DNA of 64,000 bases, taken from NCBI RefSeq assembly GCF_902498805.1, contig NZ_LR701588.1, forward strand, positions 1 to 64,000, given 5' to 3'. The translations under genes and the position numbers were made by a program. The stretch is from Imperialibacter sp. EC-SDR9. Its GTDB lineage: Bacteria; Bacteroidota; Bacteroidia; Cytophagales; Cyclobacteriaceae. This document shows positions 18,477 through 27,214 of the stretch, piece by piece; position 1 is the stretch's first letter; each line of letters opens with the position of its first letter. The notes below the pieces were generated by a model, which saw only the letters and a list, made by a program, of their open reading frames with translations, did not search any database and was not told the origin of the DNA.

Positions 18477-19246
18477 TGTATCTCGGCAGCGGCCAACTGA
18501 GATTTTATCAATTGCAAAGCACTCGCCACCACTTTACCTACAACAATGATAGCAGGAGTTTCAATTCCCTGCACCATCGATTCCTTATAAATAGAACTGG
18601 CGGGCGCAAAAAGCTTCCTTTCATCCTGCTGGCTACCCTTGCTTATCACTGCCATGACTTCAGAATGACCTCTGTGTGTAGAAACCAGCTGCGCTATTTC
18701 GTTCAGCTTGCTCACTCCCATTAGAATGATCACGGTGCCTTTGCCAGCCACAGCCCAGTCCAACTCTTCAGTCAGGCTTCCGTCGCTTGCTGTGGCAGTC
18801 ACTATTGTAATCCCTGCATTCACGCCTCTTACAGACAACGGAATGCCTGCCAAAGGAGCAACGGCGAAAGCACTGCTGATACCTGGCACATAAGAAGTTT
18901 CTACACCGTGTTTCATAGCATAATCCATCTCTTCAAAGCCCCGGCCAAACACAAACGGGTCACCTCCTTTGAGCCGCACCACCGTTCCGTGCTTTCTGGC
19001 GTATCGCACAATCATCTTATTAATATAGTACTGCTGCACATGGTGGAGTCCCTTTCGCTTGCCCACAAAAACATGCTGTGCGTTTGGTGCATACTCCGTG
19101 AGCAATTCTTCATTGGCCAGGGCATCATACAATACAACATCAGCCGACTGGAGTGCCTTGGTTGCCTTTATGGTAATTAGCTCAATATCGCCTGGGCCAG
19201 CGCCTACCAGAATGAGCTTGGGAGTCTTTTTGTTGCCTGAAACCAT
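18473..19246 (-). CDS. cobA: Uroporphyrinogen-III C-methyltransferase
   Basis: 257 aa from ATG 19246; the longer reading needs TTG at 19255. SUMT adds two methyl groups from SAM to uroporphyrinogen III to give precorrin-2, the route to the siroheme of NirB. Signatures seen: LVGAGPGDIELIT, LKGGDPFVFGRGFEE and VVPGI-like YVPGISSAFA, with ASDGSL and VIILMG in the C-terminal half. No CysG oxidase/chelatase part is fused. It is divergent from nirB and shares its operator-rich promoter region. Confidence 0.93.
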   Translation of the reverse strand: MVSGNKKTPKLILVGAGPGDIELITIKATKALQSADVVLYDALANEELLTEYAPNAQHVFVGKRKGLHHVQQYYINKMIVRYARKHGTVVRLKGGDPFVFGRGFEEMDYAMKHGVETSYVPGISSAFAVAPLAGIPLSVRGVNAGITIVTATASDGSLTEELDWAVAGKGTVIILMGVSKLNEIAQLVSTHRGHSEVMAVISKGSQQDERKLFAPASSIYKESMVQGIETPAIIVVGKVVASALQLIKSQLAAAEIQ

Positions 19247-19269
19247 GTTTTTCAAAGTTTTGATATTTT

Positions 19270-19333
19270 TTACGTAGTAAAACTAGCATTACTTAATTTA
19301 ATTTAAGTATTTTTACGTAATTAATTTACGTAA
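19270..19333. promoter_or_regulatory. cobA/nirB divergent operator cluster (TACGTA sites)
   Basis: TTACGTAG (19270-19277), TTACGTAA (19313-19320) and TTACGTAA (19326-19333) are copies of a palindrome. Between them TACTTAA (19290-19296) / TTAAGTA (19303-19309) forms another dyad with a 6-base spacer. The last site ends 2 bases before the nirB ATG. The same TACGTA motif is clustered upstream of the porin-narK genes at 25828-25887. Confidence 0.65.
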
Positions 19334-19335
19334 TT

Positions 19336-21825
19336 ATGATAAACGTACTTGTAATTGGGAATGGCATGGTGGGCTACAAGTTTTGCGAAAAGCTTGTCAG
19401 CAAAGCCCCTGGAGCCTTCAAAATCACGGTTTTTGGCGAAGAGCCAAGTCCTGCCTACGACAGGGTTCATTTAAGTGAGTACTTCGCTCACAAGTCAGTA
19501 GAGCCTCTACTAATGGCACCAAGGCAGTGGTATGAGGAGAATGCGATAGAACTTATTACCAGTGAAATGGTGGTCGGCATCAACAGAGAAGCCAAAAGCA
19601 TCACCACACACAAAGGGAGGACTTTCAACTACGACAAGCTCGTACTAGCCACTGGCTCCACTCCTTTCGTGCCACCTATTGAAGGTTCCAATAAATCGGG
19701 CGTTTTTGTCTACCGGACAGTAGAAGACCTGGATGCCATGGAAACCTACAGCAAAAACGCCAAGACTTCAGCTGTATTAGGCGGTGGGTTGCTTGGGCTT
19801 GAAGCTGCCAAAGCAGCCATGGACATGGGACTGGAGGCGCATGTGATAGAGTTTGCTCCCAGGTTGATGCCGAGGCAATTGGATGAGGCTGGATCCAATA
19901 TGCTCCAATCCACACTGGAGTCAATGGGCCTTCATATCCATTTAAGCAAATCCACTGCAAGCATCGACGGCGATGAAGCGATGACATCCGTAACCTTCAC
20001 TGACGGAACTCCGCTTGAGGCTGAAATGCTCATCATTTCCTGCGGTATACGGCCGAGAGACGAACTGGCCAACGAATCAGGGCTTGAAAAAGGAGAAAGA
20101 GGCGGTATCAAAATCAATGAGTCAGCGCTGACCAGTGACTCCGATATATATGCCATTGGCGAAGTGGCTTCCTACAAAGGCATGACCTACGGACTGGTGG
20201 CTCCTGGCTACGATATGGCAACGGTAGCTGTCGAGCACCTGACAGGCGCTGATACAAAAGGCTTTGCTGGTGCGGATATGTCAACCAAGTTAAAGTTGAT
20301 CGGTGTGGACGTCGCCAGCTTTGGCGATGCCCTCGACGAGGGAAATCAATACAAGTCCATCGTGTTTGAAGACAAGAACGCAGGCATCTACAAGCGGGTC
20401 AACATTTCCAAAGATGGAAAGAAACTCATGGGAGGCATTCTGGTGGGCGACGCCAGCAACTACAACATGCTGTTTCAGATGATGTTGAACGGAATGGCCC
20501 TGCCACCACATCCCGAAGACCTGGTAATAGACACCAGTCGTCAGGGTTCATCTGCTGGAAACACTGTGGATATGCTACCTGAAGGCGCTCAGATCTGCTC
20601 TTGCGAAAATGTGACTAAGGGAGCGCTGGTTCAGGCGATTGAAGGCGACGGTGTAGAGCAATTTGCGGCATTAAAAACCTGTACGAAGGCGGGTACCGGA
20701 TGCGGTGCTTGCAGCCCTATGGTCAACGATATATTGACCGCCACGCTTAAAAAAATGGGTAAAAAGGTGAGAAAGGTGCTTTGCGAGCACTTTGACTACA
20801 CAAGGCAGGAGCTCTTCGATTTGGTGAAACTCAACAATATCCATTCCTTCGACCAGCTGATCAATGATTATGGCAAAGGACATGGCTGCGAAACCTGCAA
20901 ACCTGCCGTTGCTTCTATACTGGCAAGCGCCTGGAATGGCCTCATCCTCAAGCAGGACACCATTCAGGATACCAACGACCGTTTTCTGGCCAACATCCAA
21001 AAGGGAGGTACTTACTCAGTCATTCCAAGAATACCTGGCGGAGAGATCACGCCAGAAAAGCTCATTATCATCGGTGAGGTGGCCAAAAAATATGACCTCT
21101 ATGCCAAAATAACAGGAGGGCAACGCATCGACTTGCTTGGTGCAAGAATTGACCAGCTACCCGACATCTGGGAGGAGCTGGTCGACGCTGGCTTCGAAAG
21201 TGGCCACGCTTACGGCAAAGCCCTACGCACCGTGAAAAGCTGCGTAGGCAGTTCATGGTGCCGTTATGGCCTGCATGATTCTGTGAGCTTTGCCATCAGA
21301 ATTGAAGAAAGGTACAAAGGCCTCAGAGCACCACACAAAATAAAAAGTGCCGTATCGGGCTGCCGGCGGGAATGCGCTGAAGCGTTGAGTAAAGACTTTG
21401 GCATCATTGCCACTGAAAAAGGCTGGAACCTGTATGTAGGCGGCAATGGTGGCGCCAATCCCCAGCATGCTGTGCTGCTCGCCGGAGACATTGATGAAGA
21501 AACATGTATTGCCTATATCGACAGATTCCTGATGTTTTACATCAAAACGGCCGAGCCGCTTAATCGCACAGCCACATGGATGAACAAGCTGGCAGGAGGC
21601 CTGGACTACCTGAAGCAAGTGGTGGTGGAAGACTCCCTGGGCATGGGCAAACAGCTGGAAGCCGAAATGCAATTGCTGGTGGAAGCCTATGCCTGTGAGT
21701 GGAAAGAAGTGGTAAACAATCCGGCTTTGAGAGCCCGGTTCAAACACTTTGTGAATAGCCCCGAAGCAGATCCGTCACTTAAATTTGACAAGCAAAGAGC
21801 TCAGAAAGTACCCGCAGGGTGGTAG
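19336..21825 (+). CDS. nirB: NAD(P)H-dependent assimilatory nitrite reductase, large subunit
   Basis: 829 aa, usual NirB length. It reduces nitrite to ammonium in the cytosol. Order of domains: FAD/NAD(P)H oxidoreductase (about 1-390; VIGNGMVGYKF, LATGSTPFVPP, GGGLLGLEAA, YAIGEVA), two BFD-like [2Fe-2S] segments (CSCENV from C421 and CETCKP near 517), then the nitrite/sulfite reductase half with the siroheme-4Fe4S cysteines C636/C642 (CVGSSWCRYG) and C676/C680 (CRRECAEA). All cofactor residues are present. It leads an apparent operon with nirD and a two-component system. Confidence 0.96.
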   Translation: MINVLVIGNGMVGYKFCEKLVSKAPGAFKITVFGEEPSPAYDRVHLSEYFAHKSVEPLLMAPRQWYEENAIELITSEMVVGINREAKSITTHKGRTFNYDKLVLATGSTPFVPPIEGSNKSGVFVYRTVEDLDAMETYSKNAKTSAVLGGGLLGLEAAKAAMDMGLEAHVIEFAPRLMPRQLDEAGSNMLQSTLESMGLHIHLSKSTASIDGDEAMTSVTFTDGTPLEAEMLIISCGIRPRDELANESGLEKGERGGIKINESALTSDSDIYAIGEVASYKGMTYGLVAPGYDMATVAVEHLTGADTKGFAGADMSTKLKLIGVDVASFGDALDEGNQYKSIVFEDKNAGIYKRVNISKDGKKLMGGILVGDASNYNMLFQMMLNGMALPPHPEDLVIDTSRQGSSAGNTVDMLPEGAQICSCENVTKGALVQAIEGDGVEQFAALKTCTKAGTGCGACSPMVNDILTATLKKMGKKVRKVLCEHFDYTRQELFDLVKLNNIHSFDQLINDYGKGHGCETCKPAVASILASAWNGLILKQDTIQDTNDRFLANIQKGGTYSVIPRIPGGEITPEKLIIIGEVAKKYDLYAKITGGQRIDLLGARIDQLPDIWEELVDAGFESGHAYGKALRTVKSCVGSSWCRYGLHDSVSFAIRIEERYKGLRAPHKIKSAVSGCRRECAEALSKDFGIIATEKGWNLYVGGNGGANPQHAVLLAGDIDEETCIAYIDRFLMFYIKTAEPLNRTATWMNKLAGGLDYLKQVVVEDSLGMGKQLEAEMQLLVEAYACEWKEVVNNPALRARFKHFVNSPEADPSLKFDKQRAQKVPAGW

Positions 21826-21866
21826 CCACTTGTCCTGCAAGCCAACATCATAAAAACGACAAACAA

Positions 21867-22235
21867 ATGACTGCAAACCAACATACTTCCCAAACACTGA
21901 CCGACACTGTTAACTGGCACCTGGCCGCCAGGGTTGAGGACTTCCCTGAAAACGGAGGGGCCTGCGTATACGTTGAAGGCAAACAGATCGCCGTTTTCAA
22001 TTTTTCCGCCAGAAATGAGTGGTACGCATGCCAGAATATGTGCCCACATAAGCAGCAAATGATCCTGAGCCGTGGAATGATCGGCTCGCAGGCAGAAGAG
22101 CCCAAAGTGGCCTGTCCCTTCCATAAAAAAACCTTCTCGCTGTTAACGGGCAAAAGCCTCAATGGCGATACCTGCGACATCGACACCTATCCAATCCGGG
22201 TGGAGGAAGGCGTTGTTTACATAGGTTTGTCCTAA
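21867..22235 (+). CDS. nirD: Nitrite reductase small subunit (Rieske-type)
   Basis: 122 aa from ATG 21867, 41 bases after nirB; a longer frame from 21819 has an implausible leader. It is a Rieske-fold NirD with CPH (in NMCPHKQQM) and CPFH (in VACPFHKKTFSL), so the full C-x-H...C-x2-H cluster set is present, unlike some NirD proteins that have lost it. It pairs with NirB for nitrite reduction. WHLAARVEDFPENGG at the start is typical. Confidence 0.93.
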   Translation: MTANQHTSQTLTDTVNWHLAARVEDFPENGGACVYVEGKQIAVFNFSARNEWYACQNMCPHKQQMILSRGMIGSQAEEPKVACPFHKKTFSLLTGKSLNGDTCDIDTYPIRVEEGVVYIGLS

Positions 22236-22259
22236 ATTAGGGCAGCAGTTGTCGATTCC

Positions 22260-24077
22260 ATGAACCAAAAGCACGTAAGATCCAAATTTGAGAGGTTAGG
22301 TAGGTTCTACATTCTGGCGCTATCCGGTATAGCTGCGATCATTATCATTAGTCAGGTGCTTATTCAGAACTTCATCGCAAGCCAGCAGGATGATTCTCAC
22401 GTGATCAACGTGGCAGGCAGGCAACGGATGCTGAGCCAGCGGATAGCAAAAGCGGCGCTGCTGATTTCCCAATCGGAGAGCCTGGAGGAGATGCAACAGT
22501 ATGCCGGCGAATTGAAAAACGTGGTTGATCTTTGGGAAACCTCGCACAATGGTTTGTTGAAAGGCGATACCACAGCTGGTCTCAAGGGGGAAAACAGTCG
22601 GCAAATTGAAGCGATGTTTGAAACAATTACCCCTTACTACATCACTATTGTCGAAAATTCCAGAGCCCTGATAGCCAAAGTGGCTTCCCGCTCCACTTTT
22701 GATGAGCCACTCCAGGTTGCAATAAACGAACTCACCGGCACTATCCTCAGGAACGAAGGGCCATTCCTTGCCGCCATGGACGACATCGTGTTTCAGTATG
22801 ACAAGGAAGCAGGGGCCAGGGTTGATAAACTAAGCGTTACCGAGCTCATATTGGTGGCCATCTCCCTCTCCATTATAATCCTTGAGTTCATTTTCATCTT
22901 TCAGCCCACTGCCAGAAACGTCAACCAAACCATTAAAAACCTCGCAGAGTCGGAGCTGTCCTCCAATCGGATGGCGCACGAAATCAACAGGCTTTATGTG
23001 GAGCTGGGCAAGTCATATCAAGACCTGGAAGCCATAAAGGTAGAGCCCAAAAGCTATGCAGTACTCTGCAAAACCAGAGACGACGGTGCCATTTACTGGA
23101 CATCGGAGTTTATGCGGGAAAAGTTTGTTGACGAAACCACCAAATTACCCGAGTCGCTTTTCGATTTTTTCAGGCAGGACGGACACCAGAGAGATGCCAT
23201 AGAAGGTGTAAAAAAACTTCTGAGTGAGGGAAAAACCTGGACGGGAGAAATGAAATTTACTGAAGTATCGGGAGACTTCCTCTGGCTTGACTTAACCATT
23301 ACTCCTACCACCAACCGCACTGGCAGCAATGAACTAATGGTGGTTGGCAGAGACATCACCGATGTGAAGGAAGCGCAAATGATGGCCCGGGAGCTCAACC
23401 GTGAAAAAATTGAGAAGAGCGTGAACGAGCTTCGCTACAGGTCGGTGCTGATACTTGAAGGTCAGGAGGAAGAACGCAGCCGACTTGCCAAAGAGCTTCA
23501 CGACGGTATCGGGCAAATGCTCACCGCCATGAAGATGAACCTGGATTCCGTTTCATTGACCGGAGCCAGCCACAACAGACAGCGGCTAGATGACATCAAG
23601 CATTTCCTCAACAGCGTGATGAAAGAGGTTCGCCGTGTGTCCTTCAATCTGGCACCCAGCAGCCTGAGCGACTTTGGCTTGGTGCCAGCCGTGCGAAAGT
23701 TTTGTACTGAGGTCAACAAGGTATCCGAAATTGAGGTTGAGTTCGTAGACAAAACGCAGTTCATCAATAGGTTAGAGAACAATATTGAGATGAACATCTA
23801 CCGGATTGTACAAGAAGGTGTGAATAATGCCATTAAATATTCGGGAGCTAAAAAAATAACGATAACTTTCTCCCATAATCCGAGTCAGCTCACTATAAGT
23901 ATAGTTGACGACGGCAAAGGGTTCGATTACAAACAACTGGAGGAAACCGGCCACTTTACGGAATCGGGGCATGGCATTTTCAACATGAAAGAAAGAGCCG
24001 CTTTTGTAGATGCTGATTTCCAGATTGAATCCGAAAAGGGAACGGGAACACATATCGCTATAACAGTACCTATATAA
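22260..24077 (+). CDS. Sensor histidine kinase with PilJ/NarX-like nitrate-sensing N-domain
   Basis: 605 aa. TM1 (about 17-37) and TM2 (about 198-217) frame an external helical domain with INVAGRQRMLSQRIAKA (about 55-72), which resembles the P-box of NarX/NarQ and the PilJ N-domain. A coiled linker and a PAS-like domain (about 260-375) follow, then HisKA_3 with SRLAKELHDGIGQML (H414) and a HATPase_c with NNAIKYSGA, DDGKGF and GHGIFNMKERA. It is 24 bases after nirD and 3 bases before its regulator. Nitrate or nitrite is the likely signal. Confidence 0.88.
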   Translation: MNQKHVRSKFERLGRFYILALSGIAAIIIISQVLIQNFIASQQDDSHVINVAGRQRMLSQRIAKAALLISQSESLEEMQQYAGELKNVVDLWETSHNGLLKGDTTAGLKGENSRQIEAMFETITPYYITIVENSRALIAKVASRSTFDEPLQVAINELTGTILRNEGPFLAAMDDIVFQYDKEAGARVDKLSVTELILVAISLSIIILEFIFIFQPTARNVNQTIKNLAESELSSNRMAHEINRLYVELGKSYQDLEAIKVEPKSYAVLCKTRDDGAIYWTSEFMREKFVDETTKLPESLFDFFRQDGHQRDAIEGVKKLLSEGKTWTGEMKFTEVSGDFLWLDLTITPTTNRTGSNELMVVGRDITDVKEAQMMARELNREKIEKSVNELRYRSVLILEGQEEERSRLAKELHDGIGQMLTAMKMNLDSVSLTGASHNRQRLDDIKHFLNSVMKEVRRVSFNLAPSSLSDFGLVPAVRKFCTEVNKVSEIEVEFVDKTQFINRLENNIEMNIYRIVQEGVNNAIKYSGAKKITITFSHNPSQLTISIVDDGKGFDYKQLEETGHFTESGHGIFNMKERAAFVDADFQIESEKGTGTHIAITVPI

Positions 24078-24080
24078 ACT

Positions 24081-24767
24081 ATGCCTGCTATCAGAGTAGT
24101 CCTTGCCGATGACCATGAAATTGTAAGGAACGGCATTAAAATATTATTGGAAAGTGAAGGAGATTTGGAGGTAGTGGGTGAAGCCTCCGACGGGCAGGAA
24201 GCGCTGGATAAATGCAAAAGCAAGCAGCCCGACATTTTGATTGTGGACATCAACATGCCAAAAATGAATGGAATCGAAACCATTCGCCAGCTCAAAGCCT
24301 ACTCACCCTCCACCAAAGCCCTGGTACTTTCCATGCATGAAGATGAGGAGTATATCCTTCAATCCGTAGAAATGGGCGCCACTGGGTATTTACTTAAAGG
24401 CTCCAACAAGCAAGAGTTTCTCAAAGCCATTCATACGGTTCAAAAAGGAGAAAAATACTTCACTGGTGATATCTCCAATATTTTGGTGCAGCACTACCTC
24501 AACCTGAGAAACAAAACCGCTGCCACGCCTACGCCACAAGAAACCGGGGACAATGCCCTGACAAAGCGGGAAAAGGAAATTTTAAGCCTGATCTACAAAG
24601 GCGAAAGCAACAAAGACATAGCTGAAAAGCTCGACAAAAGCGTCCGAACCATTGAAACCCACCGTTTCAACATCATGAAAAAGCTCGATGCCAATAACCT
24701 GGCCGAACTTCTACGTAAAATTGACGGAGATACCTCTCTGAAACAGGCTTTGGAGTTGAACCAATAG
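24081..24767 (+). CDS. NarL/FixJ-type response regulator
   Basis: 228 aa. It has a receiver domain (about 1-120) with the phosphate acceptor D56 in LIVDINMPKMNG and the conserved lysine in GYLLKGS, then a LuxR/GerE helix-turn-helix (about 160-220; LTKREKEILSLIYKGESNKDIAEKLDKSVRTIETHRFNI). It is the cognate partner of the kinase 3 bases upstream. It is one candidate to act at the TACGTA sites in front of nirB and the porin gene; this is an inference. Confidence 0.92.
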   Translation: MPAIRVVLADDHEIVRNGIKILLESEGDLEVVGEASDGQEALDKCKSKQPDILIVDINMPKMNGIETIRQLKAYSPSTKALVLSMHEDEEYILQSVEMGATGYLLKGSNKQEFLKAIHTVQKGEKYFTGDISNILVQHYLNLRNKTAATPTPQETGDNALTKREKEILSLIYKGESNKDIAEKLDKSVRTIETHRFNIMKKLDANNLAELLRKIDGDTSLKQALELNQ

Positions 24768-24893
24768 TCTGGTGGCCTGGTTATTTTCTGGAGCCATGCA
24801 AGCTCAACCTTTTCTTGAATAGCTGACCCATACTGGTTTAGCTTTGAGGAAAGGTCAAAATTATTCGTATTTTTAATAAACTTCTGCAAGAAT

Positions 24894-25154
24894 ATGAGCA
24901 CCAAGACAATATCTGTAGATTTCCCCTCTGATATCTTACTTGCACTCAACGAGAGTGAAAACGACCTTAAAAAAGATATAAAAATCTCTTTAGCTATCAG
25001 GTTATATTCATTGCAAAAACTGACTATAGGAAAAGCATCGCAGTTAGCAGGGGTATCAAGGCTGGCATTTGAAACCCTCCTTTCTGAAAACAATATCCCT
25101 ATTTCAACTCTTACGATTGAAGATGTAATGGGTGACAGTCAAAAACTTCAATAG
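24894..25154 (+). CDS. UPF0175-family antitoxin
   Basis: 86 aa. ISVDFPSDILLALNES at the start and the helical segment AIRLYSLQKLTIGKASQLAGVSRLAFETLL (helix-turn-helix) mark the UPF0175 family, small DNA-binding proteins usually paired with DUF3368 PIN-like toxins. The partner starts 2 bases after its stop. The pair interrupts the nitrate island between the two-component system and the porin. Confidence 0.85.
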   Translation: MSTKTISVDFPSDILLALNESENDLKKDIKISLAIRLYSLQKLTIGKASQLAGVSRLAFETLLSENNIPISTLTIEDVMGDSQKLQ

Positions 25155-25156
25155 CA

Positions 25157-25654
25157 ATGAAGAATGGCCTTGTAATTGCTGATTCCGGGCCGATTTTCTC
25201 CCTGGCACTTGCCAACAAGCTTCATGTACTAGACGCCTTATTCGACGATGTCAAAATACCCCAAGCCGTATGGGCTGAGATTTGTCTGGACAAAACCACA
25301 TCTTTCTACAGTAGGATCTACGACTACTTTAAGGCTAGGGTGCAGAAGGTGAAAGGCTTCAATGAGCTAACCGTTGTAATGGATTTTGGTGAGTCGGAGG
25401 CTGTGATGCTGTACAAGGAACTAGAAGCTGACTTTCTACTGCTCGACGATAAAAAAGCCAGAAATATAGCTGAGAATTTTGGAATGAAATGCGTCGGAAC
25501 CATTGGCATACTATCCTTAGCGAAGGACAAGGGGCTGATTGAAGAATTAAGACCAATATTCGAAACATTTCTACTCAATAAAAGATACTATTCTATTGAG
25601 CTTTTGAACACTGTCCTCATTCAAAAAGGTGAAAACAGCCTTGACGGGATTTAA
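25157..25654 (+). CDS. DUF3368-family PIN-like toxin
   Basis: 165 aa. The PIN-like pattern is visible: VIADSGPIFSLALANKLHVL (acidic residue near 8), the central acidic residues of VVMDFGESEAVML, and LLLDDKKARNIAENFG (near 95-110), which supply the metal-binding acids of a nuclease centre. KCVGTIGILSLAKDKGLI is typical of DUF3368. It is the toxin half of the preceding UPF0175 pair; RNA cleavage is assumed from the fold. Confidence 0.85.
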   Translation: MKNGLVIADSGPIFSLALANKLHVLDALFDDVKIPQAVWAEICLDKTTSFYSRIYDYFKARVQKVKGFNELTVVMDFGESEAVMLYKELEADFLLLDDKKARNIAENFGMKCVGTIGILSLAKDKGLIEELRPIFETFLLNKRYYSIELLNTVLIQKGENSLDGI

Positions 25655-25827
25655 GGCGGCTATTGTTAGCCAAAGCCACCCTCCCACGATAAACACATCC
25701 CTGTTCTATGAACTCCACAAGAGTATAACTGGTTAATCACTTGCATGGCTTCAATTTCTAAGCCTTTTAACGTTCTGAAATTGCCAAATATTCATTTGTC
25801 AAGCTCCAAACTATGGATATTATATTT

Positions 25828-25887
25828 TTACGTATAATTACGTAATTATTTATCTATAATCTACGTAATTTAAGTGTTAGTACGTAC
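25828..25887. promoter_or_regulatory. TACGTA operator cluster upstream of the porin-narK genes
   Basis: TTACGTAT (25828-25835), TTACGTAA (25838-25845), CTACGTAA (25861-25868) and GTACGTAC (25880-25887) lie within 60 bases, with a weaker GACGTAC at 25900. They end 22 bases before the porin ATG. They match the sites before nirB. Confidence 0.65.
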
Positions 25888-25909
25888 TTTTACATGAAAG
25901 ACGTACAGC

Positions 25910-27178
25910 ATGAGAAAAATCTACCTATTCCTATTCATTTCCTGCCTGGCTGCTATTGAGGTTAGTGCCCAATTCAGTATTGGCGGAGAGGTACGACCAC
26001 GTACAGAGTATCGCCATGGTTTTAAGACCCTGGCCAGCGAGGATGCCAAAGCGGCATTCTTTACCGAGCAGCGCTCCAGACTCTATTTTGACTACAAGTC
26101 TGACAAGGTATCGGCCAAAATCACCCTCCAGGATGTCCGCCTTTGGGGCGGCGCCACTCAGGTGTACAAATCCGATGCAGCACTAACCAACGTGTATGAA
26201 GCCTGGGGGCAGTACAATTTCACGGATGCCCTTTCCATCAGGGTCGGTCGGCAGGCGCTGGATTACGACAACGCCCGCATTCTGGGCAACCTGGGCTGGG
26301 CTGCCCAGGGCAGGTCACACGATCTGGCACTCTTTCAATGGCAAAAAAATCAGTCGAAGTGGCACGTTGGTGCAGCCTTCAATCAAGAAGACGTGTTGTC
26401 TCCCTCCGAACCTGGCAGACTGAAAAACACCTACTACTTCCTGGGCGGAAACTACAAAACCATGCAGTTTTCCTGGTTTAATCAGGCTTTCGAATCCGGT
26501 AATGTGTCTTTTCTTGTGCTCAACAACGGGGTGCAATCTGCTGTTGATTCGGTAGTCTATTTCAGCCAAACAGCCGGAGCATATGCAGTTAAAAAACTTG
26601 GGAAGGTAAGCCTGAGTGGTGAAGCTTATTATCAGTTTGGCAAGAATCCGGCAGGCAAGTCCATAGGTGCCTTCCTACTGGCTGCCAACATTACCTACCC
26701 TGTGGGAAAGACACCAGTCACTTTGGGTGTCGACTACCTGAGCGGAGCATCCTCCACCAGAAGCAAAGACAATGCCTTTAACCCGCTTTATGGTACTCAC
26801 CACAAGTTCTATGGGTACATGGACTACTTCTACGTGGGCAACGGGCACAGCAACGTGGGTATCAAAGACCTTTATCTAACAGCTAAATTCAAACTCTCTG
26901 AAAAAGGAGCACTTGAAACCGGCGTTCACCAGTTCATTAGCGGTTCTGAGATTCCATCAGCTGATAACAGTTCCTACAAAACCAACCTTGGTACTGAGCT
27001 TGATCTGGTTTTCAGCCAGGCCTTTAGTAAAGATGCGCTTTTGCATGTCGGCTATTCCCAAATGATGGCCTCCTCCAGCATGGAAATCATTAAGCCTGGG
27101 GGTAGCAGCAGTGCTTTTAACAACTGGGCATGGGTCATGCTGACCATCAAGCCTACTTTCTTCGAATCTGCCCCCTGA
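25910..27178 (+). CDS. Outer-membrane porin, alginate-export family
   Basis: 422 aa with a signal peptide (about 1-20, ending VSAQ). It starts the mature chain with FSIGGEVRPRTEYRHG and shows alternating strands, EQRSRLYFDYKSDKVSAKITLQDVRLWGG and ALSIRVGRQALDYDNARILGNLGW, as in Alginate_exp-type barrels. The barrel end (WVMLTIKPTFF) is aromatic. It probably lets nitrate or nitrite through the outer membrane, since narK follows 36 bases later; the family name does not imply alginate here. Confidence 0.78.
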   Translation: MRKIYLFLFISCLAAIEVSAQFSIGGEVRPRTEYRHGFKTLASEDAKAAFFTEQRSRLYFDYKSDKVSAKITLQDVRLWGGATQVYKSDAALTNVYEAWGQYNFTDALSIRVGRQALDYDNARILGNLGWAAQGRSHDLALFQWQKNQSKWHVGAAFNQEDVLSPSEPGRLKNTYYFLGGNYKTMQFSWFNQAFESGNVSFLVLNNGVQSAVDSVVYFSQTAGAYAVKKLGKVSLSGEAYYQFGKNPAGKSIGAFLLAANITYPVGKTPVTLGVDYLSGASSTRSKDNAFNPLYGTHHKFYGYMDYFYVGNGHSNVGIKDLYLTAKFKLSEKGALETGVHQFISGSEIPSADNSSYKTNLGTELDLVFSQAFSKDALLHVGYSQMMASSSMEIIKPGGSSSAFNNWAWVMLTIKPTFFESAP

Positions 27179-27214
27179 CCTATTCATACAATCAATTCAT
27201 CCATTCAAAAAGAA

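Noticed and set aside
25828-25887. CRISPR-like regular spacing of TACGTA motifs
   Set aside because: The motifs are 8 bases with uneven spacing and no spacers; they fit operator sites.
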